Assembly: GCA_016711925.1 (NCBI GenBank)
Contig: JADJSA010000007.1
Location: 62,001 to 126,000 of the forward strand
DNA length: 64,000 bases
From: Candidatus Methylophosphatis haderslevensis
GTDB taxonomy: Bacteria; Pseudomonadota; Gammaproteobacteria; Burkholderiales; Rhodocyclaceae
Direction of reading: 5' to 3'
Positions 18,324 through 26,876 of the stretch are shown in pieces. The position numbers and the translations under genes are program-made. How positions within the stretch are numbered: the stretch's first letter is position 1; each line of letters starts with the position of its first letter. The notes under the pieces are model-generated. The model saw nothing but the letters and a program-made list of their open reading frames with translations, had not been told where the DNA came from and did not search any database.

Positions 18324-19988
18324 TCAGCGCTTAGGCGGCGCCAGCCACAGCTCGTAGTGACGCGCCACGGCTGCCGCTTCGTGGCCGGTGATCTGCCTGA
18401 CCCGCAAACCCGATACGCCGAGCTTGCCCAGCGCCCGCGCGAGGTAATTCGCTTCATCGCGTTCGCCGCCACGGAAGTAGCGCAGGTCGGCCTGGGTCGG
18501 TCCGCTCTCGTCGACGCCGATGCCCGAGACCACGATGCCCTGGCGCGCCAGACCGCTGGCAACGCTGCGGGCCTGTGCGCGTTGCGATTCGCTGCGGATG
18601 TGGATGAACAGCATCGGGTCGTTCTCCGCGTTGGCCACTGCGCGCACTTTTTTTGCCGCTAGCGGCGGGCCGGGCGGCGCATCGACCTTGAAGGCCGGCG
18701 GCGAATCGGCCTTCGCCGCGACGGTCGGCGGCGCGAGGGCGATTTTCGCCAGTTTGGTCGCTGGCGTCAGCGATGTCCCGGGCCGGCCGGCTGGCGTTTC
18801 CGCCAGGGTCGGCGCGGGCGGCATCGCGCCGGGCGGCGTCGCTGCGCTGGCCTCGGCCGGCGGCGACGGCTGCGACGGTGCTTGAGATGGTGGCTGTGGC
18901 ATCGCTTGGGTTGCGGTTGACGCAGATGGCGCCGGCCCGGATTGTGCAGTAGCCGCCGGTGCGGCAGGCGGGGCCGGCGCTGGCCCCGCTGACTGCGATC
19001 TTTCGGCGATATTCGCCGGTTCGGGCGCGGGCGGCGGGCCGGGTGGTGGCGCCACTGTGGTCGGCGGCGGCGCCGGATCGAGCGCACGCGCCAGCCGCTC
19101 GCCCGGGTCGGGCGCCTGGTAATGCCGGAACAGTGCGATGCCCGCGCCCAGCGCGATCACCAGTGCCGCCGCGACCGCGCCGTTGCGCCAGCGTGCGATG
19201 GCCTCGCGGCGTGCCCGGCGGCGCAGTATGGCCTCGGTCGCCGAACTGTCGATCTGCTCGTCGGCGAGGGCGGAGAAACCCTCGGGCAGCGGCTCCTCGG
19301 CGGTTGCGCCCGGCGAGAATGCTGCCTGCGCCGGCTCTTCCTCGCGAGCCGGCTCGACCGATGTCTCTGGCATAGCGGCGAGCCGAACCACACTGCTGCA
19401 GGCACCACCGATGCGCGCCGTCAGCCGCACCAGCAACGTTTCGCTCGAGTCGCTGACCACCACCAGAAACCGGCTGTGGGGCGGACTTTCGACGACGGCT
19501 TCGGCCAACTGCTCGGCGAACCGCGCGTTTCGCGCGTCCAGCGGTTCGGCTGCGAGATTGCGCTCGTATTGATCGAGCACGATGATGAAGTTGGCGCCGA
19601 ACTGGTCGGCCCAGTGCGCCAGCGTCCGGGCCAGCGTGCGCCGGCCCGAACGCGCGGGCGAAATCACCGTGCCGGTGGCGCTGCTCAGCGCGGCGGCGAT
19701 CGCCTCGCCCAGCGCCAGCAGCGGATCGCCCGACCACTGGTCGAACAGCACGACAACGTCGCCGCACCCGCCGCCAGGTGGCCGTTCGCGCAATCCGGCG
19801 CAGGCGATCGCCGCTGCGCGTGCGAACTGCGAGGTGGCCGCGCCGCGGGAGCCGATCAGCAGGGTCAGCGGCGATATCAGCATCATCTGAACCAGGTCGC
19901 CGAAAGGGTCGGCCGGCGCTTCACCGCCAGCCGGTCCGCAATCCGCTGCCTGGCGGTTTTCTGTCTCCGGTTCGATTGCGCCATTCAT
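18324..19988 (-). CDS. nSTAND-like P-loop protein with membrane segment and SPOR/LytR-like tail
   Basis: A 554-residue protein. The N-terminal 210 residues resemble the nSTAND class of STAND NTPases: SPLTLLIGSRGAATSQFARA at the Walker A position, DVVVLFDQWSGDPLLAL, and FIIVLDQYERNL at Walker B. The Walker A lacks the GK(S/T) core, so ATP binding is doubtful. A single membrane helix (AVAAALVIALGAGIALF, about 280) is followed by some 180 Pro/Ala-rich residues and a C-terminal domain of about 100 residues (PMLFIHIRSESQRAQARSVA). That domain recalls SPOR or LytR-C modules that bind cell-wall structures. The layout is cytoplasmic sensor, linker, periplasmic tail. Its ATG overlaps a short upstream frame. 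The function is unknown; the domain calls are by resemblance. Confidence 0.7.
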   Translation of the reverse strand: MNGAIEPETENRQAADCGPAGGEAPADPFGDLVQMMLISPLTLLIGSRGAATSQFARAAAIACAGLRERPPGGGCGDVVVLFDQWSGDPLLALGEAIAAALSSATGTVISPARSGRRTLARTLAHWADQFGANFIIVLDQYERNLAAEPLDARNARFAEQLAEAVVESPPHSRFLVVVSDSSETLLVRLTARIGGACSSVVRLAAMPETSVEPAREEEPAQAAFSPGATAEEPLPEGFSALADEQIDSSATEAILRRRARREAIARWRNGAVAAALVIALGAGIALFRHYQAPDPGERLARALDPAPPPTTVAPPPGPPPAPEPANIAERSQSAGPAPAPPAAPAATAQSGPAPSASTATQAMPQPPSQAPSQPSPPAEASAATPPGAMPPAPTLAETPAGRPGTSLTPATKLAKIALAPPTVAAKADSPPAFKVDAPPGPPLAAKKVRAVANAENDPMLFIHIRSESQRAQARSVASGLARQGIVVSGIGVDESGPTQADLRYFRGGERDEANYLARALGKLGVSGLRVRQITGHEAAAVARHYELWLAPPKR

Positions 19989-20137
19989 GTCGAATCCCTG
20001 CCGCGCGGGCCGGCAACTGCGCCAGCCCGCAAATCCCGTGAGGATGGCTTCGCCCGCGCTTCGATCAGGCGCCGCGCCGCAGCGATTTCCGACTGCTTGA
20101 GGGGGCGCGTGTCATGAACAGGCCGGGCCAAGTCCAT
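19985..20137 (-). CDS. Possible 50-residue protein coupled to the nSTAND-like gene
   Basis: The open frame starts MDLARPVHDTRPLKQSEIAA and ends GRDST with TGA overlapping the downstream ATG as ATGA, a typical coupling overlap. A basic, helix-prone centre (SEIAAARRLIEARAK) is visible. No good ribosome site precedes the ATG and I recognise no family, so it may be a chance frame. The remaining bases to 20281 show nothing. Confidence 0.35.
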   Translation of the reverse strand: MDLARPVHDTRPLKQSEIAAARRLIEARAKPSSRDLRAGAVAGPRGRDST

Positions 20138-20281
20138 GGCACATGGTAGCAAAGCGCGGCTGACGCACCGGACTGTCGGTGGGGGACGACGAGGGCGCGG
20201 CTGATGGCGACCGAATCGCCTGTCGGCGCCGGACGGGTGCGGGGCAGGGCGTAGGATGTCGGCCGCCGCGCGACGGCAGCC

Positions 20282-21241
20282 TCATTCGCGCAGGATTTCG
20301 AACGACACGCACTCGGCTTCCGGCGCACAGGGACGGCCGAGGCTGATCTGACCCTGTTCCGGCAGTTCCATTTCCTCCCGCCGCAGCACGATCTGGCGGC
20401 CGCTGTCCAGTTGCACGAACGTGCCGTTGCGGCTGACATCGACCACCACGAACGCGTTGCCGCGAAGCTCGACCCGGGCGTGGGTGCGCGAGGCGCGCGG
20501 TTCGCTGACCGACAGGTCGTTGCCGATGTCGCGGCCGAGCGTGCGAACGCCGCGCCGCCCATCGACCGTCACGCGGTCGCTGCCCAGCGACAGAATCAGT
20601 CGCGGCTGCGCCAGGCGGGCACTCGCCGGGGGCGCGGTGCCGGCGGTCCGGGCGATTTCGGAACGGACGAAGCCGAACAGTGCCGGCAGCGCGCCGGTAC
20701 GCCCGGCATCGGGCGCTTGCTGGGCGTGGGCCAGTGCCGCAAAGGCCGCCGACAGACGGCCCACCACCTCGCCGGTCGCCAGAATCTGGTCGGCCCTGGC
20801 GACACCGGCCACGGCGTTGACCCGGTCGACGGCTTCGCCGTAGATCTGGTCGTCGAGCACCAGCGTGCCGCCGAAGTCCAGCCCGGTCGCTGTGGTCAGA
20901 TGGATGCCGGCGCTCGGCGGCAGGTCGGCGACACGCTGATGCAGTTCGCAGGCGGCCTGGAGTGTCGAATCGGCGTCGGGAAACAGGGCCAGAACGCCGT
21001 GAGCGCCCGGCTTGAAGGTTCGCCCGCCAAATGCCTCGGCGGCGCGCCGCATGCGTTTCAGGCAGCGCTGGACGGCGTGCGACGTCTCGCTCCCCGGGAC
21101 CTCGCCGCGCCCGCTGGCACTCGCGCTCACACGCGAGAACAGGATGCAACGCGTGAGCAACGCCGACTGTGCTGCGATGGTGTCGGACGGTGGTTCGGCT
21201 GCTGGTGCGGCGGCCTTGCCGCGCGCTGGCGAATTTGGCAC
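20282..21241 (-). CDS. Degenerate class III cyclase-homology domain fused to FHA
   Basis: A 319-residue protein, GTG start. Residues about 25-185 resemble a class III adenylate/guanylate cyclase homology domain (GVLALFPDADSTLQAACELH, ATGLDFGGTLVLDDQIYG, VDRVNAVAGVARADQILATG). The metal-binding Asp of the usual N-terminal D-(I/V)-x-G-S motif is absent (LFSRVSASASG), so catalysis is unlikely. The C-terminal FHA domain has the phosphothreonine-binding residues: RTLGRDIGNDLSVSEPRASR then THARVELRG and SRNGTFVQ. FHA modules read Ser/Thr phosphorylation. It lies upstream of the nSTAND-like gene on the same strand, which suggests but does not prove a shared signalling role. No kinase is in the window. 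Confidence 0.78.
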   Translation of the reverse strand: MPNSPARGKAAAPAAEPPSDTIAAQSALLTRCILFSRVSASASGRGEVPGSETSHAVQRCLKRMRRAAEAFGGRTFKPGAHGVLALFPDADSTLQAACELHQRVADLPPSAGIHLTTATGLDFGGTLVLDDQIYGEAVDRVNAVAGVARADQILATGEVVGRLSAAFAALAHAQQAPDAGRTGALPALFGFVRSEIARTAGTAPPASARLAQPRLILSLGSDRVTVDGRRGVRTLGRDIGNDLSVSEPRASRTHARVELRGNAFVVVDVSRNGTFVQLDSGRQIVLRREEMELPEQGQISLGRPCAPEAECVSFEILRE

Positions 21242-21511
21242 GTTTGCGGCTCTTGCTGTTTCGGTTGGTCGGCAGTCGGCGCAACGGCTACGACGTCCGC
21301 CGTCTGCGGCGATTCAGTTGCAAGCATAGCGCGTGGCCGGCCAATCTCGTGTGAACAATGATCCTGTTTGCCAGCAACCAACGTCGCCGCGCTGCGCCTG
21401 CCTCGCGCCGGCAGCGACGGGCGGACTGCCGCGGTTTGCCATTTGGCATAGGGCGGCGCAGAATCGGGCCGATCGACATGTTCCATCGCCCCGGGGCGCC
21501 GGATCGCCAGC

Positions 21512-22711
21512 ATGAGTCCAGCCATGATCAGCCGCATCCTTGTCCGCCTTGCAGTTATCGGTGCGGTTGTCGCGCTGCGCATGCCCGCCGATGCGTTCGC
21601 CGATTCTGCGGCCGGCGCGGCAACTAGCGCGGCAGCCAACTCGGCAGCACAGCCGCGTGCCTTGCCGCGGATCGCCCGTCTCGACAATCAGCGGATCACG
21701 GTGTCCGGCGTGTCATCCGGTGCGGCGATGGCGGTGCAGCTCGGCGTGGCCTATTCCGGCCGGGTGAGCGGGGTCGGCATCATCGGCGGCCCGCCCTATC
21801 TGTGCGCCGATGGTTCGCTGCTCCGGGCGTTCAACACTTGCCTGATATTCGGCGGGGCGTGGCTGGACCGGTTGACCGGTTCCACGCCGACCGGGGCCGG
21901 CTGCCAACCGAGGGAAGGCAGACCACTCGACCTGCCGGGCATGATCGAGGCCACCCGGGGCCTCGAGAAGCGCAAGGCGATCGATCCGATTGCCGGAATT
22001 GCCGGCCAGAAGGTGTGGGAATTCCGCGGTCGCTGCGACGAGGTGGTCGGCAACAATGCGTCGGTGGCGCTGGCGGGGTTCTACCGCCAGTTCGGCGCGG
22101 AACTGCGGGCCGCCACGCGGCCCGATGTCGGGCACACGCTGCCGACCGACAAGCCCGATCAGGGCCCGTGCAATGCCGAGGACAAGGACTACATCAGTTC
22201 GTGCAACTTCGATGCGGTCGGCGAGATGCTGCACCACCTGCTGCCCGGTGCGCCTGCCGCGCGCGCGCCGGCCGGCGGCGAATGGTTGCGCTTCGACCAG
22301 GCAGCCTATGTCGAGGGCGGGCAGGACGCGGACAGGCGCGTCAAGTCCATCAGCATGGCCCGCGAAGGCCGTCTGTTCGTGCCGGCGATCTGCGCTGCCC
22401 GGTCGTGCACGGTTCATGTCGCCCTCCACGGCTGTCAGCAGGGTATCGACGACGCGGTGTTCGAAAATTTCGTGCGCCAGTCGGGCTATGCGGAATGGGC
22501 AAACAGCATCGGGCTGGTGGTGCTTTTCCCGCGCGTGACTGCGCTCGACAAGTTCGACAGCCTCATCTATCGGGTGGGCAATCCGCAAGGGTGCTGGGAC
22601 TGGTGGGGCTACACCAACGCCAGCTTCGGCGATGCGCTGCGTTATGCCAGCCGCGATGCGCCGCAGATGCGGGCGATCATGTCGACGGTCGGCGCGCTGG
22701 CCGGCCCCTGA
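21512..22711 (+). CDS. Exported PHB depolymerase-family esterase
   Basis: A 399-residue alpha/beta hydrolase with an N-terminal signal (ILVRLAVIGAVVALRMPADAFA). The nucleophile elbow is ITVSGVSSGAAMAVQL with candidate Ser68. The later segments CTVHVALHGCQQGIDDAVFE and NPQGCWDWWGYTNASFGD are characteristic of the PHB depolymerase esterase family, including periplasmic PhaZ of the Rhodospirillum type. It would hydrolyse 3-hydroxybutyrate oligomers or polymer outside the cytoplasm. No substrate-binding or linker domain of the classical extracellular depolymerases is present. The ATG at 21512 has no clear ribosome site; ATG 21524 is an alternative. With phaC, phaB and the GntP/CoA-transferase pair in the same window, a role in PHB or hydroxybutyrate use is plausible. 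Confidence 0.8.
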   Translation: MSPAMISRILVRLAVIGAVVALRMPADAFADSAAGAATSAAANSAAQPRALPRIARLDNQRITVSGVSSGAAMAVQLGVAYSGRVSGVGIIGGPPYLCADGSLLRAFNTCLIFGGAWLDRLTGSTPTGAGCQPREGRPLDLPGMIEATRGLEKRKAIDPIAGIAGQKVWEFRGRCDEVVGNNASVALAGFYRQFGAELRAATRPDVGHTLPTDKPDQGPCNAEDKDYISSCNFDAVGEMLHHLLPGAPAARAPAGGEWLRFDQAAYVEGGQDADRRVKSISMAREGRLFVPAICAARSCTVHVALHGCQQGIDDAVFENFVRQSGYAEWANSIGLVVLFPRVTALDKFDSLIYRVGNPQGCWDWWGYTNASFGDALRYASRDAPQMRAIMSTVGALAGP

Positions 22712-22790
22712 CGGGCGCGCATCTTGCGTGCATTGACCGGGCGTGCGGCCGGCTTCGAACCGACTGGGGCGCAGCGCGTTTGCCCGCCAG

Positions 22791-22820
22791 CCTGCCGGGA
22801 TGCAGCGTTCATGCGGGTTT
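22791..22820. repeat. Dispersed repeat, weak half copy
   Basis: CCTGCCGGGATGCAGCGTTC followed by ATGCGGG resembles the right half of the repeat family (compare 49790-49825). Only one half is present, between the depolymerase and diguanylate cyclase genes. Confidence 0.4.
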
Positions 22821-22917
22821 GCGGCAATCGGGCGGCCGAAACGCTGTCAATCCGCCGCCAAGGCTCGCTACAATGTCGGCCACGAGCCGATAAACTTTCA
22901 ACCACAAAGCTTTCCGA

Positions 22918-24318
22918 ATGCGACAGGAACCTGCTCTGGCGAATTCACTGAAGATCCTCCTGGTCGATGGCACCGGCGTCGACCGCGCGGCGTTTCGGCA
23001 GAAGATCGAGAGCGCCTGTCTTACCTGCGATATCGTCGATTGCGCTGACCGGGCGGATGCCGAATCCCTGCTTGCCGACGGCCCGGACGGCTTCGATCTG
23101 GTTGTCGTCGGCCAGCAACTGCGCGACGGCAGCGGACTCGAGTTCTGTCTCGAACAGCAGGACAAACTGCAGAGTTTGCCGATCGTCATGCTCGCCGATC
23201 AGGTTTCGGAGCACGACGCGGTCGAAGCGCTGCGCGCCGGCATCACCCGATATATCGTCAAGGACAGCGCCGGAACGTATCTCAACCTGCTGCCGGTGCT
23301 GCTACCCGAAGTCGTCGACAGCCACCGCGAGCAGCGCGCGCTGTCCGAATCGCGCAAGCAGTTGCTGGAGAGTGAAACCCGGCTGCGGCAGATCGTCAAT
23401 GGCAGTTCGGTGGCGACTTTCGTCATCGACGAGCACCACACTGTCACGCACTGGAACCGCGCCTGCGAGGTGGTCACCGGCACGGCCGCGGCCGACATCA
23501 TCGGCACGCGCGACCAGTGGCGCGCGTTTTACCCGGCCGAGCGCCCGGTGCTGGCCGACCTGGTGCTCGACGGCTCGATCGAGGGCGAGATCGAGCGCTT
23601 CTACCAGGGCAAGTTTCGCCGCTCCGAACTGATCGATGGTGCCTACGAGGCGGAAGACTACTTCCCGAATTTCGGCGAAGGCGGCCGCTGGCTCTACTTC
23701 ACTGCCGCGCCGCTGCGCGACAGCGCCGGGCGCTGCATCGGTGCGATCGAGACGCTGCAGGATTTCACCGAGCGGCGTCGCGCCGAGGCGGCACTGCGGG
23801 AGAGCGAAGAACGCTACCGCATGCTCAGCATCACCGACAGCCGCACCGACCTGTTCAACTCGCGCCACCTGTACGAGCGCCTGGATGCCGAGATCGGCCG
23901 CGCGGTGCGCTATGGCAATGCGCTGACGCTGCTGATGCTCGATGTGGACAATTTCAAGCGCTTCAACGACGCCTACGGCCATCTGGCCGGCGACGCGGTG
24001 CTGGTCGCGCTGGCCGACACCATCCGCGCCAACCTGCGCCGCAGCGACAGCGCGTTCCGTTTCGGCGGCGAGGAGTTCGTCGTCTTGTTGCCGGAGACCG
24101 GAATCGATCAGGCGCAACGGGTGGCGGAGCGCATTCGCGGCCGTTTCGCCGAATTCGACCATGCTCCCGAGCCCGGCATCGCCATCCGTTCCACCGTCAG
24201 CATCGGGGTCGTCGGTTATCGTGCCGACGAGTCCGGCAGCGATTGCATCCGCCGCGCCGACCAGGCGATGTACGCCGCCAAGCAGAAAGGCAAGAACTGC
24301 GTCGTGGTTGCGCCGTGA
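22918..24318 (+). CDS. Diguanylate cyclase with pseudo-receiver and PAS domains
   Basis: A 466-residue cytoplasmic protein. Domains in order: a receiver-like domain (about 10-130), a PAS domain (about 160-290, VATFVIDEHHTVTHWNR) and a GGDEF domain (about 300-465). The cyclase site is FGGEEFVVLL at 383-387, with an RRSD inhibitory I-site five residues before it, so it should make cyclic-di-GMP from GTP under product inhibition. The receiver reads FDLVVVGQQLRDGSG where the phosphorylated Asp should be (Gly instead), and the acidic pair is LLVDGTG rather than DD. It is therefore unlikely to be phosphorylated. No partner histidine kinase is adjacent. It is a single gene, or is followed closely by the DUF188 gene (33 bases). 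Confidence 0.92.
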   Translation: MRQEPALANSLKILLVDGTGVDRAAFRQKIESACLTCDIVDCADRADAESLLADGPDGFDLVVVGQQLRDGSGLEFCLEQQDKLQSLPIVMLADQVSEHDAVEALRAGITRYIVKDSAGTYLNLLPVLLPEVVDSHREQRALSESRKQLLESETRLRQIVNGSSVATFVIDEHHTVTHWNRACEVVTGTAAADIIGTRDQWRAFYPAERPVLADLVLDGSIEGEIERFYQGKFRRSELIDGAYEAEDYFPNFGEGGRWLYFTAAPLRDSAGRCIGAIETLQDFTERRRAEAALRESEERYRMLSITDSRTDLFNSRHLYERLDAEIGRAVRYGNALTLLMLDVDNFKRFNDAYGHLAGDAVLVALADTIRANLRRSDSAFRFGGEEFVVLLPETGIDQAQRVAERIRGRFAEFDHAPEPGIAIRSTVSIGVVGYRADESGSDCIRRADQAMYAAKQKGKNCVVVAP

Positions 24319-24351
24319 ACCCGTCGCCCGTGGCGCGACGGCGGGCGTGAC

Positions 24352-24801
24352 GTGCAGATCTGGGTCGACGCCGACGCCTGTCCGGCGGTCATCAAGGAGA
24401 TTCTCTTCCGCGCCGCGCAGCGCACGCGGCGGCCGCTGGTGCTGGTTGCCAACCAGTTGCTGCGGGTGCCGGCCTCGCCGTGGATACGCGCCCTGCAGGT
24501 GCCCAAGGGCTTCGATGTTGCCGATAACCATATCGTTGCCCACGTTGCGGCCGGCGACCTGGTCATCACTGCCGATATTCCTTTGGCCGCCGCGGTCATC
24601 GAGCGCGGCGCCAATGCGCTCAATCCGCGTGGCGAGTTCTACAGCCGCGAGAACGTGCGCGAACTGCTCGACCTGCGCAATTTCATGGATACGCTGCGCG
24701 CCACCGGCGTCGATACCGGCGGGCCGGCAGCCTTCGGCCAGGCCGACCGCCAGGCTTTCGCCAACCGGCTTGACCGGTTGCTCGCCGCGCGGCCCGCCTG
24801 A
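24352..24801 (+). CDS. DUF188/UPF0178 (YaiI/YqxD) family protein
   Basis: A 149-residue protein starting at GTG 24352. It carries the family's opening IWVDADACPAVIKEILFRAA, then VADNHIVAHVAAGDLVITAD and ALNPRGEFYSRENVRE. The fold is PIN-like with conserved Asp residues, and the function is unsettled. Thirty-three bases separate it from the diguanylate cyclase stop, so it may be read from the same transcript. Confidence 0.92.
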   Translation: MQIWVDADACPAVIKEILFRAAQRTRRPLVLVANQLLRVPASPWIRALQVPKGFDVADNHIVAHVAAGDLVITADIPLAAAVIERGANALNPRGEFYSRENVRELLDLRNFMDTLRATGVDTGGPAAFGQADRQAFANRLDRLLAARPA

Positions 24802-24811
24802 TCGGGCGAGC

Positions 24812-25393
24812 TCAGAAGCTCGATCCAGGCTGCTGCAAAAACGCCAGTTCTTCCGCGCTCGATGCACGCCCGAGCTGCGCATTGCGATGCGGGAAGCGGC
24901 CGAAGCGCGCAATCACCGCGTGATGACGCTGCGCATAGTCGAGCATGCTCGAGAGTTCCGGCGCCGCCGCCGCCACTTCGGCGAACAGCCGCACCGATTC
25001 TTCCTGCGCCGCGATGTCTTCGGCATGCTCGAAGGGCAGATAGGCGAACGCGCGCTGCACCGGCAGCAGGCCGGCATCCTGCCCGGCTGCCCGCATGGCG
25101 CGCGCCGCCGCCAATGCCGCGGCGTCGCCGGCAAAGGCGCGCGGCTGGTCGCGAAACGCGTTGCGGGTGAATTGGTCGAGCACCACGATCTGCGCCAGCG
25201 CCGACCCGGGGCCGCGCCGCCAGTGCGCGAGCCCGCCAGCCAGTGCGGTCTCGATCAGGCTGCCGAACTGGTCGACGATTTGGCGGTCGAAAATGGCATC
25301 CTTGCGGAACCACGCCGCGCGGGCGCGGCCATGGTCGGGCGCATCGGCGCTGCCGAACCAGAAATCCAGAACCTGCTGAGCGGCCGATTCCAT
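24812..25393 (-). CDS. DUF924 family protein
   Basis: A 193-residue protein with the full DUF924 pattern: VLDFWFGSADAPDHGRARAA then WFRKDAIFDRQI, IVVLDQFTRNAFRDQPRAFA, AYLPFEHAEDIAAQEESVRL, and RFPHRNAQLGRASSAEELAF. The fold is TPR-like helical; no biochemical role is established. The ATG at 25393 is preferred because upstream residues are basic and unlike the family. It is convergent with the DUF188 gene, with the stops 10 bases apart. Confidence 0.92.
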   Translation of the reverse strand: MESAAQQVLDFWFGSADAPDHGRARAAWFRKDAIFDRQIVDQFGSLIETALAGGLAHWRRGPGSALAQIVVLDQFTRNAFRDQPRAFAGDAAALAAARAMRAAGQDAGLLPVQRAFAYLPFEHAEDIAAQEESVRLFAEVAAAAPELSSMLDYAQRHHAVIARFGRFPHRNAQLGRASSAEELAFLQQPGSSF

Positions 25394-25437
25394 CGCGATA
25401 CCCGGCGGGCGAAGTCTGCGGGAGTTCGACTGTACCG

Positions 25438-26331
25438 CTATTTGCCGACGTTCAGGAACGGGATCGGGGCGCCGGCATAGATCGCGGCCGGCAGCACGCC
25501 GTTCCATTTTTCCGCCTTGGTCTTTTCGACCTCGATGCGTCGCAGTTCGAGCACATCCTTGTTCTGCGCCAGGGCGGCATTCTGGACGCGCAGCGCTTCG
25601 GCTTGGGCCTTGGCGATCGACAGATTGGCATAGGCCTGGCCGTCGGCTTCGGCCTTGCGTGCGCCGGCTTCCGCTTCGGCGATCACCACCTTCTGCTTCT
25701 GTTCGGCCTCCACGGTCTTCAGCTTGTTTTCGGCGGCAAGGCGCAACTGCTCCTGGGTGACCTTGTCATTGATCGCGTGCATGTACGAGTCGGAGAAGGC
25801 GAAGTTACGCATGTCGATGTTGATCACCTGGGCGCCGTAGAGCGACAGCTTGTCGCGCAGCGCCGCGTTGATGTCGGCGGAAACCTTCGCCCGCTGGGCG
25901 ATCAGGTCGGGCGCCGTGTATTTGGCGGTAACCGCCTTGAAAATCTCCTGCGTCGCCGTTTGCACGTAGGACGACAGATTGCCGTCGTGCGAGTACTTCT
26001 CGAACACCTCCGCGACGCGATCGGTGGCGATGCTGTAACGGACGGTCAGGCTGACCTTGACCGGCTGCGTGTCGCTGGTGCTGCCCTCGGCATTTTCGAT
26101 ATCGGCCTTCTCGGCGCGGATGCTGAAATTCGACAGTTTCTGCCACGGCGGCAGAACGGCCAGCCCTTCGCCTTCGATGCCGACGATCTTGCCGAACTGG
26201 GTGACCACGCCGCGGCTGCCGGTCGGCACCTTGTAGAACGGCCAGAGTAAGGCAAGGGCCACCAGCACGGCGACGCCGAGCACGATCCGGCCAAGCGGAA
26301 AAGTCGGCAACCTGAATTGCGGCAACGGCAT
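25438..26331 (-). CDS. SPFH/prohibitin-family membrane protein
   Basis: A 297-residue protein. One N-terminal membrane helix (GRIVLGVAVLVALALLWPFY) is followed by a Band 7/SPFH domain (GSRGVVTQFGKIVGIEGEGL through YGAQVINIDMRNFAFSDSYM). A long Ala/Glu/Lys/Gln-rich coiled coil (EAEQKQKVVIAEAEAGARKA) and a hydrophobic C-terminus complete it. Prohibitin-like bacterial proteins form large membrane-bound rings that organise lipid domains or restrain FtsH. It is distinct from HflK/HflC in lacking their partner gene. The ATG is preceded by an AGGAACGAG-type site. Transcribed alone or ahead of the DUF924 gene (44-base gap). Confidence 0.88.
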   Translation of the reverse strand: MPLPQFRLPTFPLGRIVLGVAVLVALALLWPFYKVPTGSRGVVTQFGKIVGIEGEGLAVLPPWQKLSNFSIRAEKADIENAEGSTSDTQPVKVSLTVRYSIATDRVAEVFEKYSHDGNLSSYVQTATQEIFKAVTAKYTAPDLIAQRAKVSADINAALRDKLSLYGAQVINIDMRNFAFSDSYMHAINDKVTQEQLRLAAENKLKTVEAEQKQKVVIAEAEAGARKAEADGQAYANLSIAKAQAEALRVQNAALAQNKDVLELRRIEVEKTKAEKWNGVLPAAIYAGAPIPFLNVGK

Positions 26332-26876
26332 TTTCTCGTTCCTTTCGGGCGATGGTTGGATGTCGAAAGGATAAATCATAGCGTGCCGGCATTTCCCGGC
26401 GCCAGCAATTTTGCCGCGTTCGGCACCGATCAATGCACCCTGCCGGAGAGCCGCACCAACAGGCGCTCCTGGCTGTGCATGCCTGGAGAACGCCATTCCA
26501 TGCGGCCCGCAGGGCAGTGCCCGGCGGCGGCCAAGCGGCCGGGCGCGACGCCCGATCTGCCGGCGCATCCGGTCGCGGCGCAGCGGGTTCGACCTGTGGC
26601 CTAGTACCGTCGGTCTAGCGTGGCGCGGCGGCAGCCGAACGCCCTAGCTTGGCCGCGATCCGGGGCGGACCTTCGGTTGTCCCCAAACGTCTGGCCGGGA
26701 TGGCGGCGCGGCGTCAAGGGGTCTAGCGCTCGGCCGTCGACCGGGTCTTCCGACGGATTTTCCGGTCGCCGGCCGGCGCGTAATCTGGAACGGTCGCAAA
26801 GGCGCCGGGAAAGCAGGGTCCGGAAGTGGTCCGGATCGCCGGGGCCTTCGGGCAAGTCGTCGAGGAGACATAAAAA
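26332..26876. other. 545-base gap; holds one dispersed-repeat half
   Basis: No supported gene. A half copy of the repeat family lies at 26477-26515 (GCATGCCTGGAGAACGCCAT, then TCCATGCGGCCCGC). The segment 26600-26870, directly before the small gene at 26877, is GC-rich with several short complementary blocks (for example GGTCCGGAAGTGGTCCGG). It may be a structured leader, but it matches no RNA class I know. Open frames on the minus strand here are compositional. Confidence 0.5.
26477..26515. repeat. Dispersed repeat, half copy C
   Basis: The core CGCCATTCCATGCGGCC, preceded by GCATGCCTGGAGAA, is the right-hand half of the palindromic family seen complete at 36220-36294. Confidence 0.65.

Noticed and set aside
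23302..24912. A 536-codon minus-strand frame
   Set aside because: Antisense to the diguanylate cyclase and DUF188 genes; no domain seen.
26600..26876. A known riboswitch before the small gene at 26877
   Set aside because: CGCAAAG and GAAAG pieces are present, but not in the order of GEMM-I or any other class I know.
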